Shown: positions 37,567 through 46,830, counted from the stretch's first letter. The stretch: DNA of 48,703 nt from Pacificibacter marinus (GCF_018860665.1 NZ_JAHKPK010000026.1:1-48703), one strand, 5' to 3'. A program made the numbers and translations. The notes: a model not told the origin generated them from the letters alone.

Positions 37567-38472
37567 GTGGCCAAAGACACGAACACAACTGACGACTATA
37601 TTCGGCCTCTGCGCAGATTGCTGTCTGCGTTGTTTATTGTTTTGTTGTTTGGTATTTTCATTTTGTGGCGCATCGATAGCCCCCGCGTCGAACGCGTCCG
37701 CGCGCAGCTTGTGGACCGTGTTGTGCCCTCTTTTGAATGGGCTTTGGTGCCCGTGACCAAGACTGTCGATATGGTCGAAAACTTTCAAAGTTACCGACGT
37801 ATTTATGAACAAAATCAGGAATTGCGGCGCGAGTTACGTCAAATGCAGGCGTGGAAAGAAGCGGCATTGCAGCTGGAACAAAAGAACGCCAAGCTGCTTG
37901 ATCTGAACAACGTCCAACTTGATCCCAAATATACTTATGTCACCGGTGTGGTGATGGCCGACAGCGGATCACCGTTTCGTCAATCCGTGCTGTTAAATGT
38001 CGGATCGCGAGACGGGATTTTGGACGGTTGGGCGACGATGGACGGGATCGGCCTTGTGGGGCGCATTTCGGGCTTGGGCGAAAACACAGCACGGGTCGTG
38101 CTGCTCACCGACAGCAATTCGCGCTTGCCAGTGACCATTCAACCCTCTGGCCAGCGTGCGATTTTATCTGGCGACAATACCGCGCGCCCGCCACTTGAAT
38201 TTATCGAAAGCCTCGAATTGGTTCGCCCCGGTGATCGGGTCGTATCCTCAGGCGATGGCGGGGTTTTCCCGTCAGGCTTGGTGATAGGCCAAGTCGCGCT
38301 TGGCGCGGATCGACGCTTGCGGGTTGTTTTGGCCGCCGATTATGAACGGCTCGACTATCTGCGCGTGCTGCGATCGCTTGAAGGCGAGCGCATCACCGAC
38401 CCCGGATCATTGATTGTCCCCGAAGCGCCATTGTCAACCACAGCTGAACCTGCGGAGGCGTCCAATGGTTGA
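37567..38472 (+). CDS. mreC: Rod shape-determining protein MreC
   Basis: This is a 301-aa bitopic inner-membrane protein with a single transmembrane helix at about residues 18-37 (LSALFIVLLFGIFILW). A coiled coil at about 65-115 (YEQNQELRRELRQMQAWKEA) follows, then the double beta-barrel periplasmic domain (VGSRDGILDGWATMDGIGLVGRI). It links MreB to PBP2. The start is a GTG preceded by AAAGG. It overlaps the next gene, mreD, by eight bases. Confidence 0.95.
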   Translation: MAKDTNTTDDYIRPLRRLLSALFIVLLFGIFILWRIDSPRVERVRAQLVDRVVPSFEWALVPVTKTVDMVENFQSYRRIYEQNQELRRELRQMQAWKEAALQLEQKNAKLLDLNNVQLDPKYTYVTGVVMADSGSPFRQSVLLNVGSRDGILDGWATMDGIGLVGRISGLGENTARVVLLTDSNSRLPVTIQPSGQRAILSGDNTARPPLEFIESLELVRPGDRVVSSGDGGVFPSGLVIGQVALGADRRLRVVLAADYERLDYLRVLRSLEGERITDPGSLIVPEAPLSTTAEPAEASNG

Positions 38473-39004
38473 GCCTTGGGTGATCAGACAGTGGATGTAT
38501 CGCGGCGGTTTCGTATTGATCTGCACGATTGCGCTGTTCTTTTGTATTCTACCGCTTGAGGTTGGCGCAGGGCGTTGGCCTGGCCCCGATTTAATGCTGG
38601 CTTTCGCTTTCGCTTGGGTGCTGCGCCGCCCTGCTTATGTGCCTATGGTCTTGGTGGGTCTCATTTTTTTAATAGGTGATTTTATATTCATGCGCCCGCC
38701 CGGTCTTTGGGCGGCGCTTTGCGTCATAGCGGTCGAATTTTTACGAGGTCGCGAAGGCATGTCACGCGATATGCCCTTTTTAATCGAATGGGCAACAGTC
38801 TCTGCGCTCTTGCTTGGACTTGCTGTTGTCTACCGCATCTGTTTAGGAATTTCCATCGTCGATCACACTTCGTTTGGCTTGGTGATCTTGCAGCAAATTT
38901 CGACCTTATTGGTTTATCCCATCGTCGTGCTGATCTCGACGTTTTTGATGGGCGTGACAAAAATCACCGCAGCAGAAGCCGAACAGATCGGATATGCACG
39001 ATGA
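38465..39004 (+). CDS. mreD: Rod shape-determining membrane protein MreD
   Basis: This is a 179-aa polytopic protein with about five hydrophobic segments, the first at residues 12-31 (GGFVLICTIALFFCILPL). It belongs to the elongasome with MreC. The ATG at 38465 lies inside the end of mreC and has GGAGG upstream; the stop shares ATGA with the next start. Sequence conservation in MreD is low, so synteny carries much of the weight. Confidence 0.92.
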   Translation: MVEPWVIRQWMYRGGFVLICTIALFFCILPLEVGAGRWPGPDLMLAFAFAWVLRRPAYVPMVLVGLIFLIGDFIFMRPPGLWAALCVIAVEFLRGREGMSRDMPFLIEWATVSALLLGLAVVYRICLGISIVDHTSFGLVILQQISTLLVYPIVVLISTFLMGVTKITAAEAEQIGYAR

Positions 39005-40926
39005 GACGATCCCCAGCAGATACAGCCGAGAGCGCCAGAAAAATATCGCGGCGCGCCCTGTTTTTGGGCGGCACACAGCTGGCCTTTATGGGGGTGCTTG
39101 GTCTGCGCATGAGATTCATGCAGGTGGACCAAGCTGAAGAGTTTCGCCTTTTGGCCGATGAAAACCGCCTCAAAGTGCGTCTTCTGCCCCCTGCCCGCGG
39201 GTTACTATATGATCGCAACGGCGTGATTTTAGCCGAAAATGAACAAACCTTTCGGATCGTCATTCGCAAAGAAGACGCGGCCGATCTTGATGTCGTTTTG
39301 GAAAAACTCGAAAAGCTGATTGGTTTGACGCCAGATGAGCAAGAACGCGTACGCAAGACAGTCAAAAGCCGTGACACTGGCCCCTCTGTGCCCGTGACCA
39401 TCGCAGATCGATTGACATGGGAAGCCTTTTCCACGGTCGCAGCCAACGGGCCAGCTTTGCCCGGCGTATCCCCCGAAGTGGGTCTGACGCGGTTTTACCC
39501 GTTCCGCGATGATTTCGTACACACAGTCGGCTATGTCCGCCCTGTGACCCGCGACAAGTTGGATCAGATGGACGTCGTCGACCCGATTTACCGCATCCCC
39601 GATTTCCAAATCGGCCTCACGGGCGTCGAAACCAAATTGGAAGATCTGCTCAAAGGGCGCGCAGGCACCTTGCGGGTTGAACAAAATGTTCACGGGCGCA
39701 CCATTCGCGAATTGGACCGTCAAGAAGGCGTAGCGGGCTCTAACATCCAATTGACCTTTGATCAAAAGGTTCAGAATTTCGTTCAAGCACGCCTAGATGG
39801 AGAAAGTGCCGCAGCCGTGATCATGGAAGTGCGCACGGGCGATGTGATTGCTGCGGGTTCCACCCCTGCCTTTGATCCCAACAAATTTGTGCGCGGGATT
39901 TCCGGCGCGGATTACAAAGCTTTGCTGGAAAATATTTACCGCCCCTTGCCGTCAAAATCTGTCCAAGGCGCCTACCCGCCTGGATCGACCTTTAAAATGG
40001 TCACGGCACTTGCAGCGCTTGAGGCTGGGGTTGTGACCCCAGACGAGACCGTGCGCTGTACGGGCCACGTCGAGGTTGGCGGACGTCGTTTTCACTGCTG
40101 GAAACGCGCTGGACACGGTAACGTCAATCTTATCGGCTCGTTACGTCATTCTTGTGATGTCTACTATTATGAACTGGCCCAGCGCGCTGGGATTGAAAAA
40201 ATTGCTGACATGGGCCGCAGACTTGGACTTGGCGACGACTATGGTTTGCCGCTTCCGGGTATGTCCACGGGGCTGATGCCTGACAAACAATGGAAACGTG
40301 AAAAGCGCGGCGCGGATTGGGTGATCGGCGACAGTTTGAATGCCGCCATTGGCCAAGGCTTTGTGCTGACGACCCCGATGCAACTGGCCGTGATGACATC
40401 GCGACTGGCCACGGGGCGCGCGATTACGCCACGCCTTGTCAAAACGATCGACGGGATTGAACAACCGATCCAAGACGCGGGCCCATTGGATATCAACGAA
40501 AATATGCTGCGCGCTGTGCGCACAGGCATGTATGAGGTGTTGAACAGTTCACGTGGCACGGCTTACCGCTCGCGGATTGTGGAAGACGGCATGCACATGG
40601 CAGGCAAAACCGGCACAAGCCAAACCCGCAACGTGGTTGTGAACAACAATAACGTGCCATGGGAAGAACGCGATCATGCACTGTTTGTCTCCTTTGCGCC
40701 TTACGATGATCCCAAATACGCCGTCTCAGTCGTCGTCGAACACGGCGGAGGCGGGTCGACGGCGGCCGCTCCGATTGCGCGCGATTTGATGCTGTTTGCT
40801 TTACATGGTGCAGTGCCGCCTTTGGCCTCTTATCCACAATCTCAACGCGGGACGATCAAAAACCGTCTCGAGGCTTTGCCCCTGCGCCCTGATGATGGTG
40901 GCGCCAGCACAAGGAGCAACGCATGA
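39001..40926 (+). CDS. mrdA: Peptidoglycan transpeptidase, penicillin-binding protein 2
   Basis: This elongation-specific D,D-transpeptidase cross-links new wall made by RodA. It has 641 aa with one membrane anchor (about 18-38). The non-catalytic pedestal domain precedes the transpeptidase domain, with the active serine in STFK (S329, K332), the SxN equivalent SCD, and KTGT (K536). The start ATG overlaps the mreD stop by four bases, so the N-terminus MRRSPADTAESARK is favoured over a longer frame beginning inside mreD. Confidence 0.95.
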   Translation: MRRSPADTAESARKISRRALFLGGTQLAFMGVLGLRMRFMQVDQAEEFRLLADENRLKVRLLPPARGLLYDRNGVILAENEQTFRIVIRKEDAADLDVVLEKLEKLIGLTPDEQERVRKTVKSRDTGPSVPVTIADRLTWEAFSTVAANGPALPGVSPEVGLTRFYPFRDDFVHTVGYVRPVTRDKLDQMDVVDPIYRIPDFQIGLTGVETKLEDLLKGRAGTLRVEQNVHGRTIRELDRQEGVAGSNIQLTFDQKVQNFVQARLDGESAAAVIMEVRTGDVIAAGSTPAFDPNKFVRGISGADYKALLENIYRPLPSKSVQGAYPPGSTFKMVTALAALEAGVVTPDETVRCTGHVEVGGRRFHCWKRAGHGNVNLIGSLRHSCDVYYYELAQRAGIEKIADMGRRLGLGDDYGLPLPGMSTGLMPDKQWKREKRGADWVIGDSLNAAIGQGFVLTTPMQLAVMTSRLATGRAITPRLVKTIDGIEQPIQDAGPLDINENMLRAVRTGMYEVLNSSRGTAYRSRIVEDGMHMAGKTGTSQTRNVVVNNNNVPWEERDHALFVSFAPYDDPKYAVSVVVEHGGGGSTAAAPIARDLMLFALHGAVPPLASYPQSQRGTIKNRLEALPLRPDDGGASTRSNA

Positions 40927-42071
40927 GTTACCTCGAACAAAACCTCAAAACAGTGCCCACAGGCCTGTCCAAAATCCTTTACGTCAATTGGGCTTTGGTG
41001 ATTTTGCTTACGGCGGTGGCCAGTGTCGGGTTCATCATGCTCTATTCCAATGCAGGCGGATCGTTTTCGCCATGGGCGGAACCGCAAATGAAGCGGTTTG
41101 GCGTGGGCCTGGCGCTTATGCTGATGATCGCAATGGTCCCAATCTGGTTTTGGCGCAATGTGGCTGGCATCGGCTATCTGCTGTCTTTGGTTTTACTGCT
41201 GGTCGTCGAATTTTTCGGCGATGTCGGCATGGGCGCGCAGCGTTGGATCGACCTTGGATTTATGCGACTGCAGCCGTCTGAATTGATGAAGGTCACCTTG
41301 GTGATGTTGCTGGCTGGCTATTACGACTGGCTGGACATCAAAAAAGTCTCGCGTCCGCTTTGGGTTGCGATCCCTGTAATTTTAATCTTGGTGCCCACGG
41401 CTTTGGTGCTCAAACAACCCGATCTTGGCACCTCGCTTTTGCTGGTGTTCGGTGGTGCGATCATCATGTTCGCAGCGGGGGTCAGTTGGTGGTATTTTGG
41501 AGCCATTGCGGCGATGGGAGCCGCCTTGGTGACATCTGTGTTTTCATCGCGTGGCACGCCTTGGCAATTGCTCAAAGACTATCAATACCGGCGTATCGAT
41601 ACGTTTTTGGATCCCTCATCTGACCCATTGGGCGCGGGGTATCACATCACCCAATCCAAAATTGCCCTCGGCTCGGGCGGCTGGACGGGGCGCGGATTCA
41701 TGCAAGGCACGCAATCGCGGCTGAACTTTTTGCCCGAAAAACACACCGATTTCATCTTCACCACCTTGGCCGAAGAATTCGGCTTTTTGGGCGGATTTTC
41801 CTTGCTCATGCTCTATGCTGGCGTGATCGTGTTTTGTCTGATTTCTGCGATGAACAACAAAGACCGTTTTGGCGCTTTGGTGACCATCGGCATCGCCGCC
41901 ACATTTTTCTTGTTCTTCGCAGTGAACATGTCGATGGTTATGGGCCTTGCCCCCGTTGTGGGCGTGCCCTTGCCGATGGTATCTTACGGCGGCTCTGCCA
42001 TGCTGGTGTTGATGGCCGCCTTTGGCATCGTACAATCGGCCCATGTCCATCGCCCACGCAGTAAATCGTAA
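40923..42071 (+). CDS. rodA: Peptidoglycan polymerase RodA (SEDS family)
   Basis: This SEDS-family glycosyltransferase polymerises lipid II along the lateral wall with PBP2. It has 382 aa with about ten membrane helices. Conserved parts include LQPSELMKVTLV near residue 115, the loop KHTDFIFTTLAEEFGFLGG and the late VPLPMVSYGGSAML. It overlaps mrdA by ATGA, so the pair is coupled. It is the last gene of the elongasome cluster. Confidence 0.96.
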   Translation: MSYLEQNLKTVPTGLSKILYVNWALVILLTAVASVGFIMLYSNAGGSFSPWAEPQMKRFGVGLALMLMIAMVPIWFWRNVAGIGYLLSLVLLLVVEFFGDVGMGAQRWIDLGFMRLQPSELMKVTLVMLLAGYYDWLDIKKVSRPLWVAIPVILILVPTALVLKQPDLGTSLLLVFGGAIIMFAAGVSWWYFGAIAAMGAALVTSVFSSRGTPWQLLKDYQYRRIDTFLDPSSDPLGAGYHITQSKIALGSGGWTGRGFMQGTQSRLNFLPEKHTDFIFTTLAEEFGFLGGFSLLMLYAGVIVFCLISAMNNKDRFGALVTIGIAATFFLFFAVNMSMVMGLAPVVGVPLPMVSYGGSAMLVLMAAFGIVQSAHVHRPRSKS

Positions 42072-42089
42072 CAAACACCGAGGCGTGAC

Positions 42090-43022
42090 ATGACCGTAAA
42101 TATTCTTTTTTCAGCACAGGACGACCTGTGGGGTGCCTATAAAGACGAACTGCCCGCAGCGCTGTCGGCGCAAGGTGTCACTGCACAGATCAACCCTGAC
42201 ATGCCCGCAGCGCAAACCGATTACATCGTTTATGCCCCCAACCCTGCACTAACAAATTTTGCCCCCTTCACCCGTACAAAAGCGGTGCTCAGCCTTTGGG
42301 CCGGCGTCGAAACCATCGTCGGCAACGCCACTCTGACGCAACCTTTGTGCCGTATGGTGGACGAGGGATTAGAGCTTGGCATGACCGAATGGGTGGTGGG
42401 GCATGTGATGCGTCACCATCTGGGGATGGATCGTTACATTCACGGGCTGAAAGGCCTGTGGGATCAAACCACACCGCCGCTGGCGCGCGACAGGCGCGTC
42501 ACTGTTTTGGGGCTGGGGATGCTCGGTGGTGCTGCGGCCACGGCTCTGGCCTCACTCGGTTTTAACGTCACAGGCTGGTCACGCAGCCCTAAAGACATCA
42601 AGGGTGTCACCTGTTTACATGGTGTTAATGGGTTGAAACACGCCCTTCAGAGTGCTGAGATCTGCGTGCTGTTGTTGCCCAATACAATTGAGACAGAAAA
42701 CACGTTGAACGCTGAAACTTTGGCGCTGATGCCGCGCGGCGCTGTCATTCTGAACCCCGGGCGCGGGGTTTTAATTGATGATAGCGCCTTGCTTGCAAGC
42801 CTTGAAAGCGGCCAAATTGGCCACGCCACATTAGATGTGTTTCGCATCGAGCCCTTGCCTGAAACACATGTGTTTTGGCAGCACCCGAACATCACGGTGA
42901 CTCCGCATATCGCGGCAGATACGCGACCCAAGTCAGCGTCTCAGGTGATTGCAGAGAATATCAAACGATCTGAAACGGGCCAGCCATTGTTGCATCTTGT
43001 GGATCGCACAGCGGGTTATTAA
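42090..43022 (+). CDS. ghrA: Glyoxylate/hydroxypyruvate reductase A-like dehydrogenase
   Basis: This is a 310-aa member of the D-isomer-specific 2-hydroxyacid dehydrogenases, which reduce 2-keto acids with NAD(P)H. The Rossmann motif is GLGMLGGAAA (141-150). Substrate-side residues include NPGRGVLIDD and the DVFRIEPLP, HPNITVTPHIA segment bearing the usual catalytic His. WAGVETIV near residue 70 resembles the GhrA substrate loop. GAGG lies before the ATG. The exact substrate is inferred by family. Confidence 0.87.
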   Translation: MTVNILFSAQDDLWGAYKDELPAALSAQGVTAQINPDMPAAQTDYIVYAPNPALTNFAPFTRTKAVLSLWAGVETIVGNATLTQPLCRMVDEGLELGMTEWVVGHVMRHHLGMDRYIHGLKGLWDQTTPPLARDRRVTVLGLGMLGGAAATALASLGFNVTGWSRSPKDIKGVTCLHGVNGLKHALQSAEICVLLLPNTIETENTLNAETLALMPRGAVILNPGRGVLIDDSALLASLESGQIGHATLDVFRIEPLPETHVFWQHPNITVTPHIAADTRPKSASQVIAENIKRSETGQPLLHLVDRTAGY

Positions 43023-43052
43023 CACGCGGGCAAACCATCTCGAAACTCGACA

Positions 43053-43856
43053 TTAACGCAAGATAGGTGGCTTGTTTGGGTCCATTCCGGGCGCAGATGG
43101 CCCTGTCGATTGCGGCTCTGGCTGTGGCAGATCAAAGCGCAACCCATGGCGTGCAAGGGCCGCACAAAGTGGATCGCTGGGGGCAAAAAACGCAACATCC
43201 AAAGCGCCCGCCTCAATACCTGAAAACGTCAAAGCCTCGGCCACCAATTGCGCCAACGCGCCTTCTGAGCCGGGCATGTGATCTACATAGGCCAAAAGAT
43301 GGGTTTTCGTGCCACCTTCATAAGTTACGCCCGCCAAATAAGCGACACGCGCCAAACCACCCGCAATCGCCAGTTTTGTATCAAGCGCTGTGACCAGAGT
43401 TTCAGGCAGACCATGCGGTGGGGTGATTTCTTCCGGTTTGGCTTCGGCCTCGCTCGGGGCGTGGGCCAGCGTGTTTTTAAGCCAATCCATCGCCTCAGGC
43501 GGCAAAAGCATCTCAGACGGAGCGACGGTCAAATTCAATCCAAGGCCGATACCCTGCCCCGCCAACATATCGGCCAAAACCCGTCCCGACAGTGCGGCAT
43601 AGGGCGCTTCCCCTGCGAATTCTGCCAAGCGTTCCTCGCGGTCAAACACCAAAACATAGCTTTGGTCTTCGACGGGAAACACACGTGGCTCAATCGGGCC
43701 GTCGCCAATGGGTTCGGCATCCAACAACAAAAACAACTCGCAATCGGCCAGCCGTTCAAAGAACCGCAATCGCAACGTGTCGTCGTTTTGGGCAGCCTCC
43801 ATCGCAGCGTGGGCCACATCGATAGGCGTGAGATCGGGCGTGGATTGGTCGGTCAT
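43053..43856 (-). CDS. SseB-like protein
   Basis: This 267-aa soluble protein has the SseB N-terminal pattern: RLRFFERLADCELFLLL, then YVLVFDREERLAEFAG and ALSGRVLADMLAGQGIGLGLN. The C-terminal part has the SseB tail-like LARVAYLAGVTYEGG. E. coli SseB relates to serine sensitivity, but the mechanism is unclear. GAGGAG lies before the ATG. The gene converges on ghrA with a 30-base gap. Confidence 0.75.
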   Translation of the reverse strand: MTDQSTPDLTPIDVAHAAMEAAQNDDTLRLRFFERLADCELFLLLDAEPIGDGPIEPRVFPVEDQSYVLVFDREERLAEFAGEAPYAALSGRVLADMLAGQGIGLGLNLTVAPSEMLLPPEAMDWLKNTLAHAPSEAEAKPEEITPPHGLPETLVTALDTKLAIAGGLARVAYLAGVTYEGGTKTHLLAYVDHMPGSEGALAQLVAEALTFSGIEAGALDVAFFAPSDPLCAALARHGLRFDLPQPEPQSTGPSAPGMDPNKPPILR

Positions 43857-44098
43857 ACAGGCTCCTCTACCGACATGGATCTAGCCCATCACAACATAGG
43901 CCCAAACGGATCGGTTTGTTCGGTACAACCCGTATTGTTCTCAGGCCGAGGAGGCAAGCAAAACTGCATTCATGTCGGCCGCGCAGATTCTATTGCTTAG
44001 ATCACACCAAAAGGCTCCGGACGATCTGCGCCCATTCACAACAGTCGCGTTTGCGATTATTTTGACAAATTGTATCCTTTACAGACACATTACCCTGT

Positions 44099-44113
44099 AA
44101 TCACACTGTGATT
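44099..44113. promoter_or_regulatory. 15-bp palindrome, probable operator
   Basis: AATCACACTGTGATT is a perfect palindrome around a central C. It overlaps ATTACCCTGTAAT at its left end. The regulator is unknown. Confidence 0.5.
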
Positions 44114-44135
44114 CTTCGGAATTGTTTCCCGATCG

Positions 44136-44175
44136 GTGTCTAATTAACGCAAGTAGTGTCAAATTACCGCAAGTT
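44136..44175 (+). repeat. Tandem 20-bp direct repeat upstream of kpsT
   Basis: Copy 1 (44136-44155) is GTGTCTAATTAACGCAAGTA and copy 2 (44156-44175) is GTGTCAAATTACCGCAAGTT; 17 of 20 bases agree. Exact head-to-tail spacing of about two helical turns suits cooperative binding by a regulator. Confidence 0.65.
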
Positions 44176-44291
44176 TACCCGTTTTATGACAATGAATGTT
44201 GTTCTGATGTGGATTAACCGCCTTTTGCGCGACATAATATGAACAAATTGAGTGCGTAAGACTCTCTTTAAGAAAAGTCCGTTAAGGATAA

Positions 44292-44333
44292 ATGAGCAAA
44301 GAAGTTTCGAGGCGTAACGATGCTCGAGTTTGA
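44292..44333 (+). CDS. Tiny 13-codon ORF overlapping the kpsT start
   Basis: ATG at 44292 with AAGGA just upstream encodes MSKEVSRRNDARV and stops at 44333, 14 bases inside kpsT in another frame. It could couple or tune kpsT translation. It may also be fortuitous. Confidence 0.3.
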   Translation: MSKEVSRRNDARV

Positions 44334-44973
44334 CAATGTAAGTAAGTCCTTTTGGACAGGCACACAGCGAAAGGTGATCCTTGATCGGGCTTCCTTTCGG
44401 GTAGAGCTTGGCAATTCTCTTGGCATTTTGGCCCCCAATGGCACGGGCAAAACCACGATCATCAACATGATGAGCGGGTTGGAAAAACCTGACGAGGGCG
44501 ATATTCGCCGCGGCTGTCGCATTTCCTTTCCTTTGGGGTTCATGGGCGGGCTAATCGGCAAACATACAGGGCGCGAAAACGTCCGTTTCATTGCACAACT
44601 CTATGATCTTGACCCCGATTACGTCGAAGCCTTTTGCAGATGGCTATGTGACATAAACGAATACTTCGATATGCCAGTGGGCACCTATTCCTCCGGTATG
44701 CGCTCGCGCCTGTCTTTCGCGCTGCTTTTGGCGCTCGATTTTGACATTTACCTGATCGACGAAGGCATGCCCTCGACCGCGGATGTCAATTTCAACCGCA
44801 AAGCTGGCGCAATCTTGCGCGAGAGGCTAGAGAAAGCCACAATCATTGTGGTGTCTCACCAAGCCTCCACTTTAGAAAAATTCTGTCGATCTGCTGCAGT
44901 CCTACGCAAAGGTAAACTGCATATGTTCGACACATTAGAAGAGGCAAAAGTGCTCTATGACTACGAAGCCTAA
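44320..44973 (+). CDS. kpsT: Capsular polysaccharide ABC exporter ATP-binding protein (KpsT type)
   Basis: This 217-aa ATPase powers an ABC-2 exporter for capsule polysaccharide. It has Walker A APNGTGKTT (38-46), in which the first glycine of GxxGxGK is an alanine, signature YSSGMRSRLSF, Walker B IYLIDEGM and the switch VVSHQ. The length and YSSGM signature are those of KpsT/CtrD rather than full ABC importers. GAGG precedes the ATG. It overlaps the next gene by 17 bases. The permease (KpsM) is not adjacent. Confidence 0.9.
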   Translation: MLEFDNVSKSFWTGTQRKVILDRASFRVELGNSLGILAPNGTGKTTIINMMSGLEKPDEGDIRRGCRISFPLGFMGGLIGKHTGRENVRFIAQLYDLDPDYVEAFCRWLCDINEYFDMPVGTYSSGMRSRLSFALLLALDFDIYLIDEGMPSTADVNFNRKAGAILRERLEKATIIVVSHQASTLEKFCRSAAVLRKGKLHMFDTLEEAKVLYDYEA

Positions 44974-46771
44974 AGCCCAAAAGTTTCGCGTCCGCAGATC
45001 TCCGCGCGCAGTAAACATGTCTGAAGCAGCTGCACGCGTCAACGCGCCACAAGCTCCCGCAGCGGCACCAGCCAATGTATCGACGCAACAGCCAGCTGCG
45101 CAAGCGGCGCCCTCCTCCGCGTCTCGTGCACCTGTCGATGACTCGCGACTGTTTGATAACGGTGGCAATGACGACGGTTTTGGCAACGTCCCATTTCCGG
45201 GTGCTGCTGCCGCACAACCACGCCCTGCGGCCACACAGCGTCGCACATCCCGCGGTGCGATTTCGGACGCTTTGGCCTCTAACGCACAAGACCCTGCATC
45301 CTCCACCGTGGCCACTGGCGATGTCACACCTGCCGATGAAATATCCATCGATCAAGACATCGATACGATTAAACGCGAGGGCCTGACGGGGCGCCAATTG
45401 CGCATGGCGCGTCGCGTCGCGCAAAAGCATGGCCTCGCACCGACATCCGATTTCGATGCCGTGCGGTTGCTGCGCCAAAAAGGGATTGATCCCTTCCAAC
45501 GCTCGGCCATGCTCGACATGGTCACCACCGAAGATGACGCTAATCTTCCCGCGACCACCGGCAACAAGCTGCCTAAAACCATCGAAACCGCCGCCATGCC
45601 CTCCGCTGACGTGATGGAACGATTGTCGCGCGAAAGCGAAATTTCACAAATTCAGCTCGACATTGCAAAACGACGTCGCCGTAAAACGATGCTGCTTGTC
45701 TCTCGCCTGGCTGTGTTTGTCGGCATTCCTACATTTTTGTCCGCAGTCTATTTCTACACGATCGCCACGCCGATGTACGCCACGAAATCAGCCTTTGTGA
45801 TTCAACAAGCCGATTCTGCTTCGGCTGGCGCTGGCGGTCTTTTTTCAGGATCACCCTTAGGCGGGTCGCAAGATTCCATTGCCGTTCAGGATTACCTTGA
45901 AAGCCGTGACGCCATGCTGCGTCTTGATGCCGACGTTGGGTTTAAAAGTCATTTCGCCTCAGAAGCCATCGATTCCATTCAGCGCCTGCCCGAGAACCCG
46001 ACCAATGAGAAAGCCTATAAGGTCTACTCAAAACGCGTCAGCATTGGCTACGATCCGACCGAAGGTTTGCTGAAAATGGAAGTGGTCGCAGCAGACCCGA
46101 ACGTGTCGAAGCAGTTCAGTGACGCCTTGATCAAATACGCAGAGGAGCGGGTGGACAACCTCACCCAGCGCAAGCGCGAAGACCAAATGAAGGGGGCGCG
46201 CGAAAGCTTGGAAGACGCCGAACTCAAAATGGATGAAGCGCAAGAAAGCGTTGTGCTCTTGCAAGAACAACTGGGCATCATTTCACCAGAGGCCGAAACC
46301 GGCGCACTGATGGGGCAGATTTCGACGTTTGAAACCCAGCTACAACAAAAGCAATTGCAACTGCAGCAACTTTTGGACAATGAGCGCCCCAACCAAGCCC
46401 GTGTTGAAGGCGTCAGAGGCGATATTGGCCGTCTGGAAGGCACCGTGGCCAATCTGCGCGCCCAGATGACTGAGGCGACAGGGTCGTCAAGCTCTTTGGC
46501 CCGTATCTCGGCTGAGTTGCGCATGGCAGAAGTTGATCTTCAAACCCGCCAAATGATGGCACAACAAGCCATTCAATCGCTCGAGGTGGCCCGTATCGAA
46601 GCCAACAGACAAACACGTTACCTGTCGCTAAGCTCTAGCCCTGTGGCGCCAGATGAGCCCACCTATCCGCGCAAGTTTGAAAACACCATTCTGGCGTTCT
46701 TGCTGTTCTCAGGCATCTATCTGCTGGCCTCTCTCACAGCTGCGGTGCTGCGTGAACAGGTTTCGGCGTAA
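44957..46771 (+). CDS. kpsE: Capsule export inner-membrane/periplasmic adaptor (KpsE/CtrB type)
   Basis: This 604-aa polysaccharide co-polymerase-like adaptor bridges the ABC exporter and the outer-membrane channel. Residues 1-135 are an Ala/Pro/Gln-rich disordered cytoplasmic tail. A helical segment follows (EGLTGRQLRMARRVAQKHGL, about 141-160). Transmembrane helix 1 lies at about 245-268 (LLVSRLAVFVGIPTFLSAVY), then the Wzz-like domain, long coiled coils (about 400-530), and transmembrane helix 2 near the C-terminus (ILAFLLFSGIYLLASLTAAV). It starts inside kpsT. The N-terminal tail is long for the E. coli type. Confidence 0.88.
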   Translation: MTTKPKAQKFRVRRSPRAVNMSEAAARVNAPQAPAAAPANVSTQQPAAQAAPSSASRAPVDDSRLFDNGGNDDGFGNVPFPGAAAAQPRPAATQRRTSRGAISDALASNAQDPASSTVATGDVTPADEISIDQDIDTIKREGLTGRQLRMARRVAQKHGLAPTSDFDAVRLLRQKGIDPFQRSAMLDMVTTEDDANLPATTGNKLPKTIETAAMPSADVMERLSRESEISQIQLDIAKRRRRKTMLLVSRLAVFVGIPTFLSAVYFYTIATPMYATKSAFVIQQADSASAGAGGLFSGSPLGGSQDSIAVQDYLESRDAMLRLDADVGFKSHFASEAIDSIQRLPENPTNEKAYKVYSKRVSIGYDPTEGLLKMEVVAADPNVSKQFSDALIKYAEERVDNLTQRKREDQMKGARESLEDAELKMDEAQESVVLLQEQLGIISPEAETGALMGQISTFETQLQQKQLQLQQLLDNERPNQARVEGVRGDIGRLEGTVANLRAQMTEATGSSSSLARISAELRMAEVDLQTRQMMAQQAIQSLEVARIEANRQTRYLSLSSSPVAPDEPTYPRKFENTILAFLLFSGIYLLASLTAAVLREQVSA

Positions 46772-46797
46772 ATCTAACACATCTTGAAAATAGACAC

Positions 46798-46830
46798 ATA
46801 AGGGCGCCCATCGTTGCGTCCTTATTTATG
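46798..46830 (+). terminator. Terminator of the kpsT-kpsE transcript
   Basis: ATAAGGGCGC (46798-46807) pairs with GCGTCCTTAT (46816-46825), with one G-T pair, followed by TTATGG. The U-tract is weak. Confidence 0.55.

Larger units (their letters stand above)
43857..44319 (+). promoter_or_regulatory. Repeat-rich control region upstream of the capsule export genes
   Basis: This 463-base gap has no gene of normal size. It holds a TTGACA (44062-44067) with only a weak -10 17 to 18 bases on, ATTAC-CCT-GTAAT (44089-44101), the overlapping palindrome AATCACA-C-TGTGATT (44099-44113) and two head-to-tail 20-bp repeats (44136-44175). The 5' half next to the SseB-like gene shows nothing notable. Regulation by one or more DNA-binding proteins is likely. 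Confidence 0.55.
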
